A stretch of DNA of 64,000 nucleotides from Laccaria trichodermophora (lineage: Eukaryota > Basidiomycota > Agaricomycetes > Agaricales > Hydnangiaceae), in contig JACTVC010000016.1 in the NCBI GenBank assembly GCA_018417955.1, positions 1 to 64,000 of the forward strand, in the 5' to 3' direction. Of the stretch, positions 23,444-35,841 are shown piece by piece (positions within the stretch are counted from its first letter, which is position 1; each line of letters begins with the position of its first letter). A program made the position numbers and the translations under genes. The notes under the pieces are model-generated. The model had not been told where the DNA came from. It did no database searches and was given only the letters and a program-made list of their open reading frames with translations.

Positions 23444-23815
23444 ATAATTACGCGACGCGCGTGTGCGCTCCTGGTCCGAAGTTGGTGAGTACTTAGCGTG
23501 TCGCTTGCAGATTTTTCTGACCGCGTTTACATGACGAAACTCTAGATTCTTGTACTTCGGATGTTTGAGTTTCATATCAATGTGGATTCAACCACATACG
23601 GACCTTTAATACCCTCGCCTTACTCGTTATTCATAAAGCTAGAAACGGACTACAGATTTACATATTACTTACGTATTTAACCAGCAGAATACTTGGGAAA
23701 TATGTATATGATATTTTCTAAACTCTGACTTTGATGTGGTGGTCCACCGCTGCGATGCTAGACTACTTGCGATTCAAGGCAAGTGTGGGGTAGGAGCATG
23801 ATTTACTAATTGCAA

Positions 23816-24284
23816 GTCCGAAGCCCGTCATAACTTATAAGGAAAATTTCCCTCCAAATCTCTTCTCATTGACGACACGCCAAATCTTTCCCCCTTGATC
23901 CTCCCACCTCAGGCTTCACAATGAGTGGGAGTGGCTCAATACCTTGCAGATCGGTCCCATTCGTGGAGCCGATCAACTTGGGCTTGCTTCAGCTCTTCAA
24001 GTTTATCCGTAAGATATTTCCCGTTCTATACCATGGCCAGGAAAGGCGCTGAATAAACCATGCATTGTTCACAGATACCGTAAAAAGGTTACGATGCTTC
24101 TCTTCTGGGAGAGTCCCATATTGCCGATGAACAGGCATCTTCTCCAAGACGAGAGCTGCAGCTGTGGCAAATTGCACCAAAGTGTTTGTGGTAGGTTTGT
24201 GATGTCACGTGCGTGACATCATGACATCATGATCACCACTTCGATCCCCGGTGACATTCATTCTCCTTTATATCACACTTCATC
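23816..24284. other. Intergenic, Tup1-like copy 1 promoter
   Basis: No gene seen. The last ~80 bp (GGTGACATTCATTCTCCTTT) match the region before the second Tup1-like copy (GGTAACATTCATTCTCTTTT near 28109), marking the 5' limit of the tandem duplication. Confidence 0.45.
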
Positions 24285-26069
24285 ATGTCCAAGGACCATG
24301 TACGGTTGTTGAGACTGCAGGCAATTGGAACGTCGCTTCGTCGTTCGCAGGCCAGTGACGAAGGTACCGACCGATCGTTCGGGATAATCAGGCAAGAATT
24401 AGACGCCCTGGCTTTGAAAGTCAGTATCGCCTCTGAGGTTAGAGACGAGCTGGAGAGAAAAGGTGCGCTGCGATCCTAATATCATCGTGCGAGACAATTT
24501 CCCTTCCTAATTGCATGTCTTAGTTACCTCACAAGCAGATGAATTGCGTACGCTTCGCCAGGCTCTCAAAGAGAGCAACGCTAGATGCCATGAACTTGAA
24601 GACGAAGCCAACAGTTTGAGAGCTCAGCTCAATCGCGGGCTAGATCCGACAGAAGAAAGCAATACTGACAGCGAGCCAGGTGATGCAGGGCCTGTGGATC
24701 CCCTCGTCAACGACTCCAGTCCATTACCAACCACGTTAGAGTCGCCAGAAAACCTGAACCCCACGAATTTCACTTCTGAATGGAATCGTGGGGGTACAGA
24801 CTGGTCTATAGCACTCAACCCCAATGTCAAGCACGTACTTGACATAACCTTGGTTAGAACATTCAACTACGAAAGGTGATCCATCCCAACATTTTGAAGG
24901 TGTCTCTTACCGTTGACGATTTGTGTTTCATCACTTGTGATAGCCCGGTGCAGTGTATTCAAATTTCTTTTGATATGAAATCCCTTGCGGTAGCGTGTGG
25001 TAGAACAGTGCACATGTACGATGCTGTAACAGGTACAGAGACATGGTTGGTTTCATGACGTTCATGGTGATTCTATGATCTGATAAACCTTACGTTCAGG
25101 ACATTACCGACGGATAATGTGATTCGAGTAATATGCTTCAGCCCAGACGGTGGTATGTTGGCAGTTGGGGGTCAAAAAGAGAAAGTCGATGTGCGCCTTC
25201 CCCCTCGCTTGCAATACAGGGTAAAATAACTATCAAACTAGGTCATAGTAACGGCTACAAGGACAGTTCACTACACCTTTGGTGGGAACAAAGCGAGGAC
25301 TTCATCACTATGCTTCTCGACGGATGGGAAAATGCTTGTGGCAGGGTGTTATGACAACACCGCGCGAATTTGGACCTTGGAGAATGGAGCATGCCAAAAT
25401 ATTTATTCAACATCTGGGTCTACTCTCTCGATCGCTTTTTTACCGAAGGCTTTGGTAGCTCTGGGGCGCAGAAACGGATCTATAGAAATATGGAAAATCC
25501 AAAACAAAAGCGTGAGGTTGATGGAGACGATTGTGGGGGATAATCATGCAGTGAAGAGTCTTGCGTTTGTCCAACTCGCCGGGAAAGCGTTGGTGATTGC
25601 AAGTGAAGATGCATCGCTGAAGTACTTGGACGTCAGTCCATTGCTTGATACTGAAAAGGCCCTGGCAAATCACAGAAAAATGGCGGGAGGAGAACCACTT
25701 ATTCAATGCACGACGAGACTTACTGGGGACAAGGTTTGTATGTACCCTTCATACATATTGCCCCTCCTGATGACTGAGGCAATCATCCAGGGAGGCGTTA
25801 CGTCTCTCGCTGTCTCGCCCGACAAAAAATGGGTTGTCTCAGGCTCCAGTGACCATTGCATCCGATTCTATGACTTGGAGGCGGCAACTTTACACAGCGT
25901 GATACAAGGGCACAACGACTCCGTCACCTCTGTTGATCTCAGTCAAACGGGGAAAATTCTTGTGACGGGTGGGAAGGATGGCAAAGTACAGATGTGTACG
26001 TTTTTAAAATCTCATTTCATAGTTCAATGATTCCTAACTTGCTCTTCTAAATCAGGGGCTTATGAGTAA
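24285..26069 (+). CDS. Tup1-like WD40 corepressor, copy 1
   Basis: Seven exons (24285-24462, 24524-24875, 24944-25045, 25100-25190, 25242-25733, 25791-25995, 26056-26069) give 477 aa. An N-terminal helical region (about 1-95) fits the Tup1 tetramerisation coiled coil, then an acidic Ser/Pro linker, then TDWSIALNPNVKHVLDITLV, close to the DW..NP.VKRVLD..LV motif that precedes the propeller in fungal Tup1. Seven WD-type repeats follow, ending KVQMWAYE. Tup1 proteins act in the nucleus with Cyc8/Ssn6 as general corepressors. This protein is shorter than usual Tup1 (about 550-700 aa) and several repeats lack the WD dipeptide, so it is a diverged paralogue whose activity is uncertain. Confidence 0.85.
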
Positions 26070-28143
26070 TGCGGCAAGTGAACTGGGATTTTCCTTGTGT
26101 TTCCACCGATATTATGGTATCTGCCAACACTCCTTTATAGATATGTTCTTACACTCATTTTGCAGATGCCTTTTCAATCGTTCTCGCCTTTATTCAAAAT
26201 TATCTATGATCCGCCGTCCTGAGTCACGCCTAGTTTCAGGAATATTCTTTCAGTACCACGGAGTCCTCGATATCATTGTTACCACCTTTCTCCGATTATT
26301 GAGAGGTTGACTGTCCTTGAGATTCACCCTGGCGCACGTTGTTTCGTAGAAATGTATAAGCTCCTCGCTCTCATTCAGGTTGCCTCCAGCGCCAAACTAT
26401 ACAAAAGGTCGACTCGGGATCAGCTTATACTACATAAAACATGGAACAACGTCTAGAAAGGCTGCCTTACATTGCGGGTCCGAGAGTTAGTCCGATATCA
26501 GGAAATACTATATGCGACTCAATTCAGTAAATACACTTATGACGGAGTAAAAATACCCACATACCACGCGTATACGGTCTCTCAACATGCAGCTATTTTC
26601 GATCTTGGGAGTTTGCCGTAGAAAGCCTCTAACGAATGAGGAATCTCTGAGCGTGTATCAGAAAGCAAAGTACAAAAAATATCACGCACGATCCCAACAA
26701 ACACGATCCCTGTACGTAGAAAGACCAACGGAGAGAGCGAAGGAGAAACAGAACAATGTCGAGTAGCCGTAAGCGGTAGTGGGAGGAAATAGGAAGAGGA
26801 TGTGTGGAAAGCGGCGCCACCAATGCCGTAGCTCAAGGGTTGAAGTTTCCCCATCCGTGAAATGGCATTGTTTGCACCATATAGGAAAATTTTAAGAGAC
26901 CCACAGTCCAGTTCGTCTGTAGAAATAGATCGCTGTTTCCGTCACTTGGCGCAGGTGATGAGCAAGAGTGTTTCCCCTTGTGAGATGAAGAACGGTTGCA
27001 ATTCACGAATTAAAAAGACACGGCAAAGCCGCTGCTAGAGGGTCGACCAATGTTAAACGGATCTTTGATGACGAGCTTCAGCTTCAGAACATCTCTCGAA
27101 AGCTGTACCATGGGCTGAGGCCTCTTGAATTCGTATTCAGGGGGCAAACTCAGTCGAGTTCATTAGACGAATGCTCTGCGGAAGAAAAGCCAGCGTTAGG
27201 TCACCGAAGGAGTAAATACCAACATGTACATCGAACATACCAGAAGCAACCCTTTGTCGCCTTTTGATCCCGGTAACGTTGCGGTTTGGTTGTTGTCATT
27301 GATGGAGTTCAGAATTGGTCTCGGGAAGGCACCCTTACTATTCAGTGACGCTTCTTGTGCAGGGGATGTCTAAATTCCCTGTATGCTTCGTTGCATAGAG
27401 CCTACACTAGAAAAGTGAAGTCCAGCTGTGGTTTCGGCGAAGCTTTGGAGTCACAAGTTTGTGATCACAGGATGTGACGAATCTGACGTTGTTTTGTGCA
27501 ATCTTTTACAATTCATGTTGAAAGCCTCAGAGAGTTTGAGTTGCTGAAACGTTCTCTTCACAGAAACGAAATCGACACGCGAGCTCTTGCAAAGTTCAAG
27601 GCTTCGTCGCCATTGGTGAGTTTTCTCTATCTTATCTGATTGTTCTCATTTTCCTTCTAATTAAAGGATGCAGCAGAGCCGCCGCCGCCAGAGCTTGAGG
27701 GTCGAACAACGTCGGATTCTCTGATGAAGAACCTCGGCTTCAGAACAGGGAATAATAACTTTCGGAGAATGCACCATGGTCTGAGGCCTCTTCAGTTCGT
27801 ATTCGGGCTACATTAGATCCAAATCAGTTGAAGAAAGGTCAGCGAGGGGGCAAAGGTCAACACGGAGGTCGAACACACCAGAAGCAACCGTCTCGGGAAG
27901 GCGCGCCTTACTATTAATCTATGCATCTTGTGCAGGGAGGATGTCTGAATGCCCCGTATGTTTCGTTGCAAAGAGCTTACACTAGAAAAAAGTGGAGTCT
28001 AACTGGAGACGCGAAAGGAACGAAGCCTTGTTTCGGCGGGGTTGTATTATTCACCCACGTGACATACTTAAATGGAAACTCCGTGATCATCCCCATAACC
28101 TCGAGCTCGGTAACATTCATTCTCTTTTACAACACACCTCATC
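26070..28143. other. Spacer between Tup1-like copies with decayed repeats
   Basis: No intact gene. 26990-27450 and 27660-28035 are two diverged copies of one segment (shared GGTCTGAGGCCTCTTCAGTTCGTAT-type block near 27115 and 27778, and the GCATAGAGCCTACACTAGAAAA block), related to 30600-31110 and 46243-46460. 27580-27660 (CAAGGCTTCGTCGCCATTGG with GTGAGTTTTCTCTAT) recurs at 38290-38370. These look like remains of a duplicated gene with one recognisable intron. Confidence 0.5.
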
Positions 28144-29927
28144 ATGTCCAAGGACCACGTACGGTTGTTGAGACTTCAGGCCATTGGAACATCGCTTCCT
28201 CGTTCCCAGGCCAGTGACGAAAGTACCGACCAATCGTTTGGTGTAATCAGGCAAGAATTAGACGCCCTGGCTTTGAAAATGAGTATCGCCTCTGAGGTTA
28301 GAGACGAGCTGGAGAGAAAAGGTGCGCTGCGATCCTAATATCACCATGCGAGGCATTTCACCTTCCTAATCACATGTCTTAGTCGCCTCACAAGCAGATG
28401 AACTACGTACTCTTCGCCAGGCTCTTGAAGTGAGCGGTGCTAGATGCTATGAACTTGAAGATGAGGTCAACAGTTTAAGAGCTCAGCTCGATCGCGGGCT
28501 AGATCCCACAGAAGAAAGCGATACTGACAGCGAGCCAGGTGATGCAAGGCCTGTGAATCCCCTCGTCAACGATTCCAGTCCATTGTCAACCACGTCAGAG
28601 TCGCCAGAAAACCTAAACATCACGAATTTTACTCCTGAATGGAAACGTGGGGGTACAGACTGGTCTATAGCACTCAACCCCAATGTCAAGCACGTACTTG
28701 ACATAACCTTGGTTAGAACATTCAACCACGAGAGGTGATCCATTCCAACATTTTGAAGGTGATTCTTATCGTTGACGATTTGTGTTTCATCACTTGTAAT
28801 AGCCCGGTGCAGTGTGTTCGGATTTCTTCTGATATGAAATCCTTTGCGGTAGCATGTGGTAGAACAGTGCACATGTACGATGCTGTAACAGGTATAGAGA
28901 CATGGTTGGTTTCATGACGTTCATGGTGATTCTATGATCTGATAAACCTTACGTTCAGGACATCACCGACGGATAATGTGGTTCAAGTGATATGCTTCAA
29001 CCCAGACAGTAGTATGTTGGCAGTTGGGGGTCAAAAAGAGAAAGTCGATGTGCGCCTTCCCCCTCGCCTACAATACGGGGAAAAATAACCATCAAACTAG
29101 GTCGTAGTAACCGCTACAGGGACAGTTCACTACACCTTTGGTGAAAACACAATAAGGATTTCATCACTATGCTTCTCGACAGATGGGAAAATGCTTGTGG
29201 CAGGGTGTTATGACAGTACTGTGCGAATTTGGACCTTGGAGAATGGAGTGTGCAAAATTATTCATGCAACATCCGGGTCTATTCTCTCGATCGCTTTTTT
29301 ACCGGACCAGTTGGTAGCTCTGGGGTGCAGGAACGGATCTATAGAAGTATGGAAAATACACAAAAAACGCGCGAGGTTGATGGAGACGATTGTAGGGGAT
29401 AATCATGCTGTGAAAAGTCTTGCGTTTGTCCAACTCGCAGGGAAAGGGTTGGTGATTGCAAGTGAAGATGCATCACTGAAGTACTTGGACGTTAGTCCGT
29501 TGCTTGATACTGAAAAGGCTTTGGCAAAACACAGAAAAATGGCGGGAGAAGAACCACTTGTTCAATGCATCTCGAGACTTACTGGGAAGAAGGTTTGTAC
29601 GTACTCTTACCATGTATTGCCCCTCTTGATAACCGAGGCAATCATCCAGGGAGGTGTTACGTCTCTCGCTGTCTCACCCGACAAAAAATGGATTGTGTCA
29701 GGCTCTGGTGACCATTGCATCCGATTTCATGACTTGGAGGCGGCAACTTTACACAGCATGATACAAGGGCACAACGATTCCGTCACCTCTGTTGATCTCA
29801 GTCAAACAGGGAAAATTCTTGTGACAGGTGGGAATGATGGCAAAGTACAGATGTGTACGTTTTCAAATTTTAGTTCAAAGTTTAATGCTTCCTAACTTGC
29901 TCTTCCATATCAGGGGCTTATGAGTAA
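28144..29927 (+). CDS. Tup1-like WD40 corepressor, copy 2
   Basis: Seven exons (28144-28321, 28383-28734, 28803-28904, 28959-29049, 29101-29592, 29650-29854, 29914-29927), each the same length as in copy 1, 477 aa. Both copies are open throughout and every splice site is kept. Differences are scattered substitutions (for example DALALKMSIAS against DALALKVSIAS, and TATGTVHYTFGEN against TATRTVHYTFGGN). Same layout: N-terminal helix, acidic linker, DWSIALNPNVKHVLD motif, seven repeats, KVQMWAYE end. Offset from copy 1 is about 3.86 kb in direct orientation, so it arose by tandem duplication. No third copy or canonical Tup1 is present in the window. Confidence 0.85.
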
Positions 29928-30888
29928 TGCCACAGGTGAACTAGGTTGTTCCTCATGTTTCCACCGATGCTATGGTATCCGCCACCCTTCCTTGGCATAT
30001 TTTAGATATTTTCTTACACTCATTTTTCAGATACTTCCTCAATCGTTCTTGTCTTCATCCAAAATTATCTATGATACCCTGTCCTCACGCCAAGTTCAAT
30101 ATCCTTCTAGTTCCGCAGAGTCAGTCCTCTTTCTTGTAGATATCAGGGTTACCACCTTTCTCCGATTTTCGAGAGCAAGAAGTAAAAAAATTGGCTGTAC
30201 TTTAGTTTTATTTCACAAAGCATCTCCCTGAAAGGAGGAGATCACCCTGGTGTACGTTGTTTCGTAAAAATGTATAAGCTCCACGTTAACCTATTGCATG
30301 GGTAGGTCATATCTACACAAGGCTATTTGCGGATATGGATGAGGGTACACCTCTAAACACCCGCGACCTTGGAAATGAGCCCCATTTGATTTTTGGGCTG
30401 TTAATGACTGAGATATAGTCAAATTTGTAATTTTTTGCGAACCTTTGAGCATAACTTAGCCATTTAAATTTCTGGGTTCTTTTTCACGTTTTCTCACTGG
30501 GTGATCCTGGGCACGAATGAGCGCACAGATGCCTGGAAGTTGCCCGTGCAATAGTTCACTCTACATATGACCGGTTCACAAATCCGCAGCCTTGGGATTG
30601 TGGTTGTTCGGCAGTGGAAGCGGCCAGGCATATAAATAACTTGCATTTAAACTCTGCAACCGAAGCAAGCAGGCGGATCGACTTGAGTGTTCAAGGACAA
30701 TCAAATTCATGGCCGGATGCTCTGCAGAAGAGTGGTCAGCGAAGGGGCGTAAGTCAACACGAACACACCGGAAGCAACCCTTTGTCGTCTTTCAACGTTC
30801 AACAACCCTTCGTTGATCCTGGTAACGTTGCCGTCGTTGATGAAGCTCAGAATTGGTCTCCGAGTCAGGAAGGCACGCCTTACTATTT
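29928..30888. other. Intergenic with start of a decayed repeat
   Basis: After the Tup1-like gene no supported gene is seen. An open frame at 30614-31069 (151 codons) has no known domain and is a copy of the decayed family at 27.0-28.0 kb (shared DPGNVAV and LHRAYTRE peptides), so it is more likely a gene remnant than an active gene. Confidence 0.4.
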
Positions 30889-31264
30889 AGTGACTCCTCT
30901 TGTGCAGGGTGGATGTCTGAATGCCCCGTGTGTTGCGTTGCATAGAGCCTACACCAGAGAAAGCGAAATCCAGCTGGAGACGCGAAACAGAATGAAGCCT
31001 TGCTGCCATGAGCTTGTGTGTTGTGGCGATGACATCAGTGTTTGTGCCAGGTTTGTGATCGTAACGTAACGTTGACAAACCTCTCATTCTTTTACGATTC
31101 ACGCCGCAAGGGGGTAGAAGTGATTGGTGCAAGAGTATTTTGTTGATCAGGTGTCTTAGGTGGGATTGGGGCCGGTTTCACGGACATTGAGCAATGGAAA
31201 TTGGAACCTCTATTTCTGTTTGATCTACAAGACCTTGAAGATGCGTTGTGCGAAGCAATCACAT

Positions 31265-33080
31265 TGGTGGTGCACAATCCTCGGTATGTGTGACGACCAG
31301 TGACATGCTGTGACAAAGCATCACAGGCCCAATTTCTTGAGACATTGAAGGACCCCTGAATGCTCACCAAAATGCCTGATCCTTGGTGGTGAAAAAAATT
31401 CCCACAAATTTTGAATTTATATGTGCATCATTTGGATGGTTGGGCATCCTTTTCGAAAAAAAAAACTGATGAAAAAGGTCAATTTCTATCTGGACTTTGC
31501 CCAAAAGTGAAATTTCTATCCGGACAATTAAAATGGACCCTGAGGGCGCAATTCTGGGCCTTTTTCTCCAAAAATCTGCCTATGGCTTCCTTTGATGTCT
31601 ACGCTCATCTTTCAATAAGGTGCCAAAACATTTCTATGTTGAAGTTTTCCGCTAGCGTGCAATCTTCGCAAATTTTCGCTCAAAATGGCTCAATTTTGCT
31701 CGGATCAGGCATTTGACATGAATTTCAGGGGTCCTGACATTGACCTTGTACTCTCTACAACACCAATTCAATATATTTTTTGCAATGGGTTTGACTGAAT
31801 TAAGTGAATGAATCCATTCAGATAGTTTTCCATGTGGCAATTGCATTTATTGCTCCAAAAATGCGAAATCAGTCTGTTTTCCCTGCCAAATCAGGCAGTC
31901 TGAAGAGATTGGAATATAACTTTTCAACAACAGCATGTATGAACATGATTTGCAGACGGATTTTACTTAAAATTTAAATTCCAATCGATCTACGGGTCCA
32001 GAAATTTTATTTGTGGCCCCTGTGCCGAGATACCCTTGAAAATCGGTACTTTAACATGGTTAAAGGCTAGTAATTAAAATTTTGAACCCGTAGGATTGGG
32101 GCCACATAGTAATCGATGATTTTGTCTCTGCAAACCTAAGCCCAAATCCTATCCATTGTGAAGCTCTATAGCTCGAGAGGCAACCTTGGGCTAATAGGTC
32201 CTGCATAGCCACCAAAGTAAAATATACTGCATATTCTTATACATTTGAATAGAGAATGTCTATACAATTCTGGTGCACTTTTCCTCTTGTAAATTGGTGG
32301 AGAAATGACTGAGCTACATCGTTTACAAGTTTGAGCTATCTGGGAAAGCATCACCAGTCTGCCAAATTGGGAAGGTGCCTGTTTTGGCCACCAGTTATAG
32401 ATAGCCCAAACTTGTAAATGATGTAGCTCAGTCATTTCTCCACCGATTTACAAGAGGAAAAGTGCACCAGAATTGTATAGACATTCTCTATTCAAATGTA
32501 TAAGAATATGCAGTATATTTTACTTTGGTGGCTATGCAGGACCTATTAGCCCAAGGTTGCCTCTCGAGCTATAGAGCTTCACAATGGATAGGATTTGGGC
32601 TTAGGTTTGCAGAGACAAAATCATCGATTACTATGTGGCCCCAATCCTACGGGTTCAAAATTTTAATTACTAGCCTTTAACCATGTTAAAGTACCGATTT
32701 TCAAGGGTATCTCGGCACAGGGGCCACAAATAAAATTTCTGGACCCGTAGATCGATTGGAATTTAAATTTTAAGTAAAATCCGTCTGCAAATCATGTTCA
32801 TACATGCTGTTGTTGAAAAGTTATATTCCAATCTCTTCAGACTGCCTGATTTGGCAGGGAAAACAGACTGATTTCGCATTTTTGGAGCAATAAATGCAAT
32901 TGCCACATGGAAAACTATCTGAATGGATTCATTCACTTAATTCAGTCAAACCCATTGCAAAAAATATATTGAATTGGTGTTGTAGAGAGTACAAGGTCAA
33001 TGTCTCAAGAAATTGGGCCTGTGACGCTCTGTCACAGCATGTCACTGGTCGTCACACATACCGAGGATTGTGCACCACCA
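31265..33080. mobile_element. Foldback element with ~690-bp inverted arms
   Basis: A near-perfect palindrome. The left arm (31265-31348 plus 31744-32341) pairs with the right arm (32399-33080) around a ~57-bp loop. It starts TGGTGGTGCACAATCCTCGG, ends with the complement, and is flanked by ATCACAT (31258-31264 and 33081-33087). No transposase frame is present. The left arm is interrupted by a smaller element (31349-31735) absent from the right arm. Very long termini and no coding capacity define a foldback or long-TIR MITE; superfamily unknown. Confidence 0.8.
31349..31735. mobile_element. MITE nested in the foldback left arm
   Basis: 387 bp with 12-bp perfect inverted ends AGGACCCCTGAA / TTCAGGGGTCCT and an 8-bp duplication GACATTGA (31341-31348 and 31736-31743). 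The intact site is visible in the right arm at about 32995 (GGTCAATGTCTCAAG), which proves the insertion and its boundaries. No coding capacity. Confidence 0.8.
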
Positions 33081-34140
33081 ATCACATGACACCTTTTCAA
33101 TTCTGCAAAGGCGAACCGTGGGAATAAATATTGTGAGAATAAATCTACGCCCATGTTGCGGGCGCGTTTGAAAGCAGACTCCATATGAAATTGATCGACT
33201 ATCATCAACTTCATATCGGAGTCTGACATCGGGAGACTAGCAAGGACCCTCTCTGCACAGATATCGATGAAGGAGCACATGCAAAGTCGAAGGATGCGCA
33301 GGTGAGTTCTATTTACTCTACCTCTTCTTCAATTTACAAATTTCGTTCCTCACAGGACCACGATACCCACACGTCAACCTGGAATATCTTGAAGCACAAA
33401 AGTTGGTTGACGTTCACTTGCGTTTTTCAAGATCAACGACCACTCGCCTTGCAATGATACCAGATTAGGGGTGGAGAGATCCAATTAGATCAAGGCATAG
33501 ATGAAGGGCGAGCTTGGAGAGTCTGAGGGGTTGGACTTGACGATGAAAGTGTGGACTTGACGATGAAAGTGTGGACTTCTCCCTTTTCTGGCAAAGCTCC
33601 CTTGCATGTTGTTGAGTTCATAAGGCGAACATATCTTTTGATCCAGAATCCAGATGCTGGATTCACCCCAGTGAGCACTAAACCGGGGACTACAAGTTCC
33701 CTTGGCGACGCAATTGACGGCGAGCGAGAGGGCGGCCGACCATTTCTAGGTATGTGATTGTGGGTGATTCCAATGCGAAAATTTGACGTGCCCCTTGCAT
33801 TAAGTAGATTTTAGCTAGTGACGAAGCCCAACAACGGCTTTGCGGATGTTACATGCTACAGTCGAGTATATGACAACAGTGACATAGGTGAATCTGTTGA
33901 AGTGGAAACTTACAGTCGTTTCTCATAACGCAGTTTTGAAAGGAGATTCTGACAGCCAACCGTGACGGGATTCGGTAATGATTACAACCTGTTGAACGCC
34001 CGATTGGTCGATCGACAACGCATCAGCAACCCTTAATATCTTATACTCATCTGAGGTAGCAGAGTGAGTGCTCCCTTTGCTTGCCCAATGTAATGTCGGT
34101 GTCAGAATCGGCAATACAGCCTGGACCTGTAGCATGCAAC

Positions 34141-35841
34141 GAGGTCTTTATTGTCCCCCACTGATTCCTGCAGGATTCCTGAGGATTCCTGAGGATTCCT
34201 GAGGATTACCAGGACTCTATATTGGCTGATGTGCCAGCCAATTTTTTGAGTCCTGTGGGGGTCCATTCCTGAGGACTGTCTTCAGTCCTCAGGATTTTCG
34301 GACAGGACTAGTCCCAGGAATGATGCATTTGATGAGTCACATGACCCATGAGCATGTGCTTGGATACATCATGTGATGTGATGCATCACGTGCACATGTT
34401 TGTTGATGATAGTTCTCATATGTGACACGTCACGTCACCTCTCTCTTTCCTCTCCACCCACAACCTCGCCCACCACGACCACCACGACCACCACGCAACA
34501 GACAACGACGACGACAACGACGACATCGACGGACGACGACAACGACGACTACGACTACGACAACGACAACGATGGTGGTGCCCAACAAACGGCGCCACCA
34601 CCAAACGGCTGACGTGGCACACCCCATCCGGGTGTGCCATGTCGACGGCGATTTTCTCGATGACGAACGCCCACGACCCCGCGACGAGGGACGACAACCC
34701 CACCACCATGTTCCACCACCACCACACACCACCACGACAGCTCACACACCGACGCCGACGAGGAAACGGCGGTGGCGCCCAACACACAGCGCCACCACCA
34801 AATCGCTGACGTGGCATGCCCATCCGGGTATGCCACGTCGACGGCGACTTTTCGACAACGAACGGAACCCCACAACCACACCACCACCACCCACGAACGA
34901 CGAGCGCCCACGGACAACGAGCGCCCACGGACAACGACGGTCCCCCCACCCACGGACGAATGACAAACGCCCACAGACAACGACCACCCACGAGCGCACA
35001 CGGACGACAACGAGCCCCCCATGCACGACGGCCCCCCATGCACGACGACGCCCCATGCACGGACGACGATGCCCACGAACGGACGACGATGCCCACACAC
35101 GACGACGATGCCCACGCATGGACGACGACGACGACCCCCCACCCACGAACGACGAGCGCCCGCGGACAACGAGCGCCCACGGACAGACACGACCCCCCCA
35201 GCACTGCCGACGAACGGCAAACGAGGCTGCCACCGACGAGCGGCAATGAGTGCCCACCCCCAGTATGTCCCCCCTCCATTTCTATCCTTCCTTCCTGTCT
35301 GTCCCCTCCCTATCTGTCCTTCCTCCCTATCTGTCCCCCCCCCTATCTGTCCTTCCTCCCTATCTGTCCCCCTCCCTATCTGTCCTTCCTCCCTCTCTGT
35401 CCCCCCTCCCTGTCTGTCCCCATTTCTGTCTGTCCCCCCTTCCTCTCCACTCCCTTCCTCTCTGTTCTCCCTTTCCTGTCCTCCTTCCCACCCCTGTCTG
35501 TACCCCCCTTCCTGTTTGTCCCTCCTTCCCCCCTCCCTTTAGTATACTTGTAAAGTAATTTTCATGTCATTTAAAATAGAATAAAATTCTACTATGTATT
35601 GATATCTGAATGCTTTAAGGATGGAAATAGAGTTAAGTTCATTAGGGAAGTTAGAGGAAGTGTTTAAACATGTCACAGATGGTTAAATGTCATGTAGTCC
35701 TCAGGAATCCTGAGGACTTGACAGAATTTTTCTCCTAAAACTCAAATTTGCCAAAATTATGGTGTAGTCCTGCAGGAATCCTCAGGAATCCTCAGGAATC
35801 CTGAGAGTCCTGCAGGAATCAGTGGGGGACTGATAAGTACT
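34141..35841. mobile_element. Repeat-rich non-autonomous element, 1.7 kb
   Basis: Flanked by GCATGCAAC at 34132-34140 and 35842-35850; copy R has this site once (58744). Near the ends lie inverted GTCCCCCACTGATTCCTGCA blocks (34153 and the complement of 35830) followed by short tandem runs of GGATTCCTGA. The middle is low complexity: (CAC/GAC)n trinucleotides (34470-35200), a ~90-bp unit repeated at 34580 and 34776 containing inverted CTGACGTGGC motifs, and a CTATCTGTCC minisatellite. The open frames across it are by-products of triplet composition, not genes. Confidence 0.75.
35261..35535. repeat. Pyrimidine-rich minisatellite
   Basis: Irregular tandem copies of a unit of about 33 bp built on CCCTCCCTATCTGTCCTTCC, strongly strand-asymmetric (almost no purine except in TATCTGT). 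Lies inside the 34141-35841 element. Confidence 0.75.

Larger units (their letters stand above)
21645..23815 (+). repeat. Tandem unit D of the SSP array
   Basis: Fourth unit, with the same ordered conserved blocks as A-C. Near 21680 it retains the pre-insertion arrangement (GTGATGTCAC...GGCAGCTCC) that in unit C is split by the transposon at 14461. Confidence 0.75.

Noticed and set aside
24195..24255. GTGACATCATGACATCATGA run before Tup1-like copy 1 as an operator
   Set aside because: A short CATCATGA direct repeat is present, but it is not conserved before copy 2 and no factor can be named.
34416..35558. Several long overlapping open frames on both strands (up to 287 codons)
   Set aside because: They run through trinucleotide and pyrimidine minisatellite DNA inside a transposon; composition alone keeps stops rare, and the proteins are low-complexity His/Thr/Pro or Arg/Ser/Val strings.
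34153..35830. LTR retrotransposon
   Set aside because: The ends are inverted, not direct, repeats and there is no gag-pol coding sequence anywhere between.
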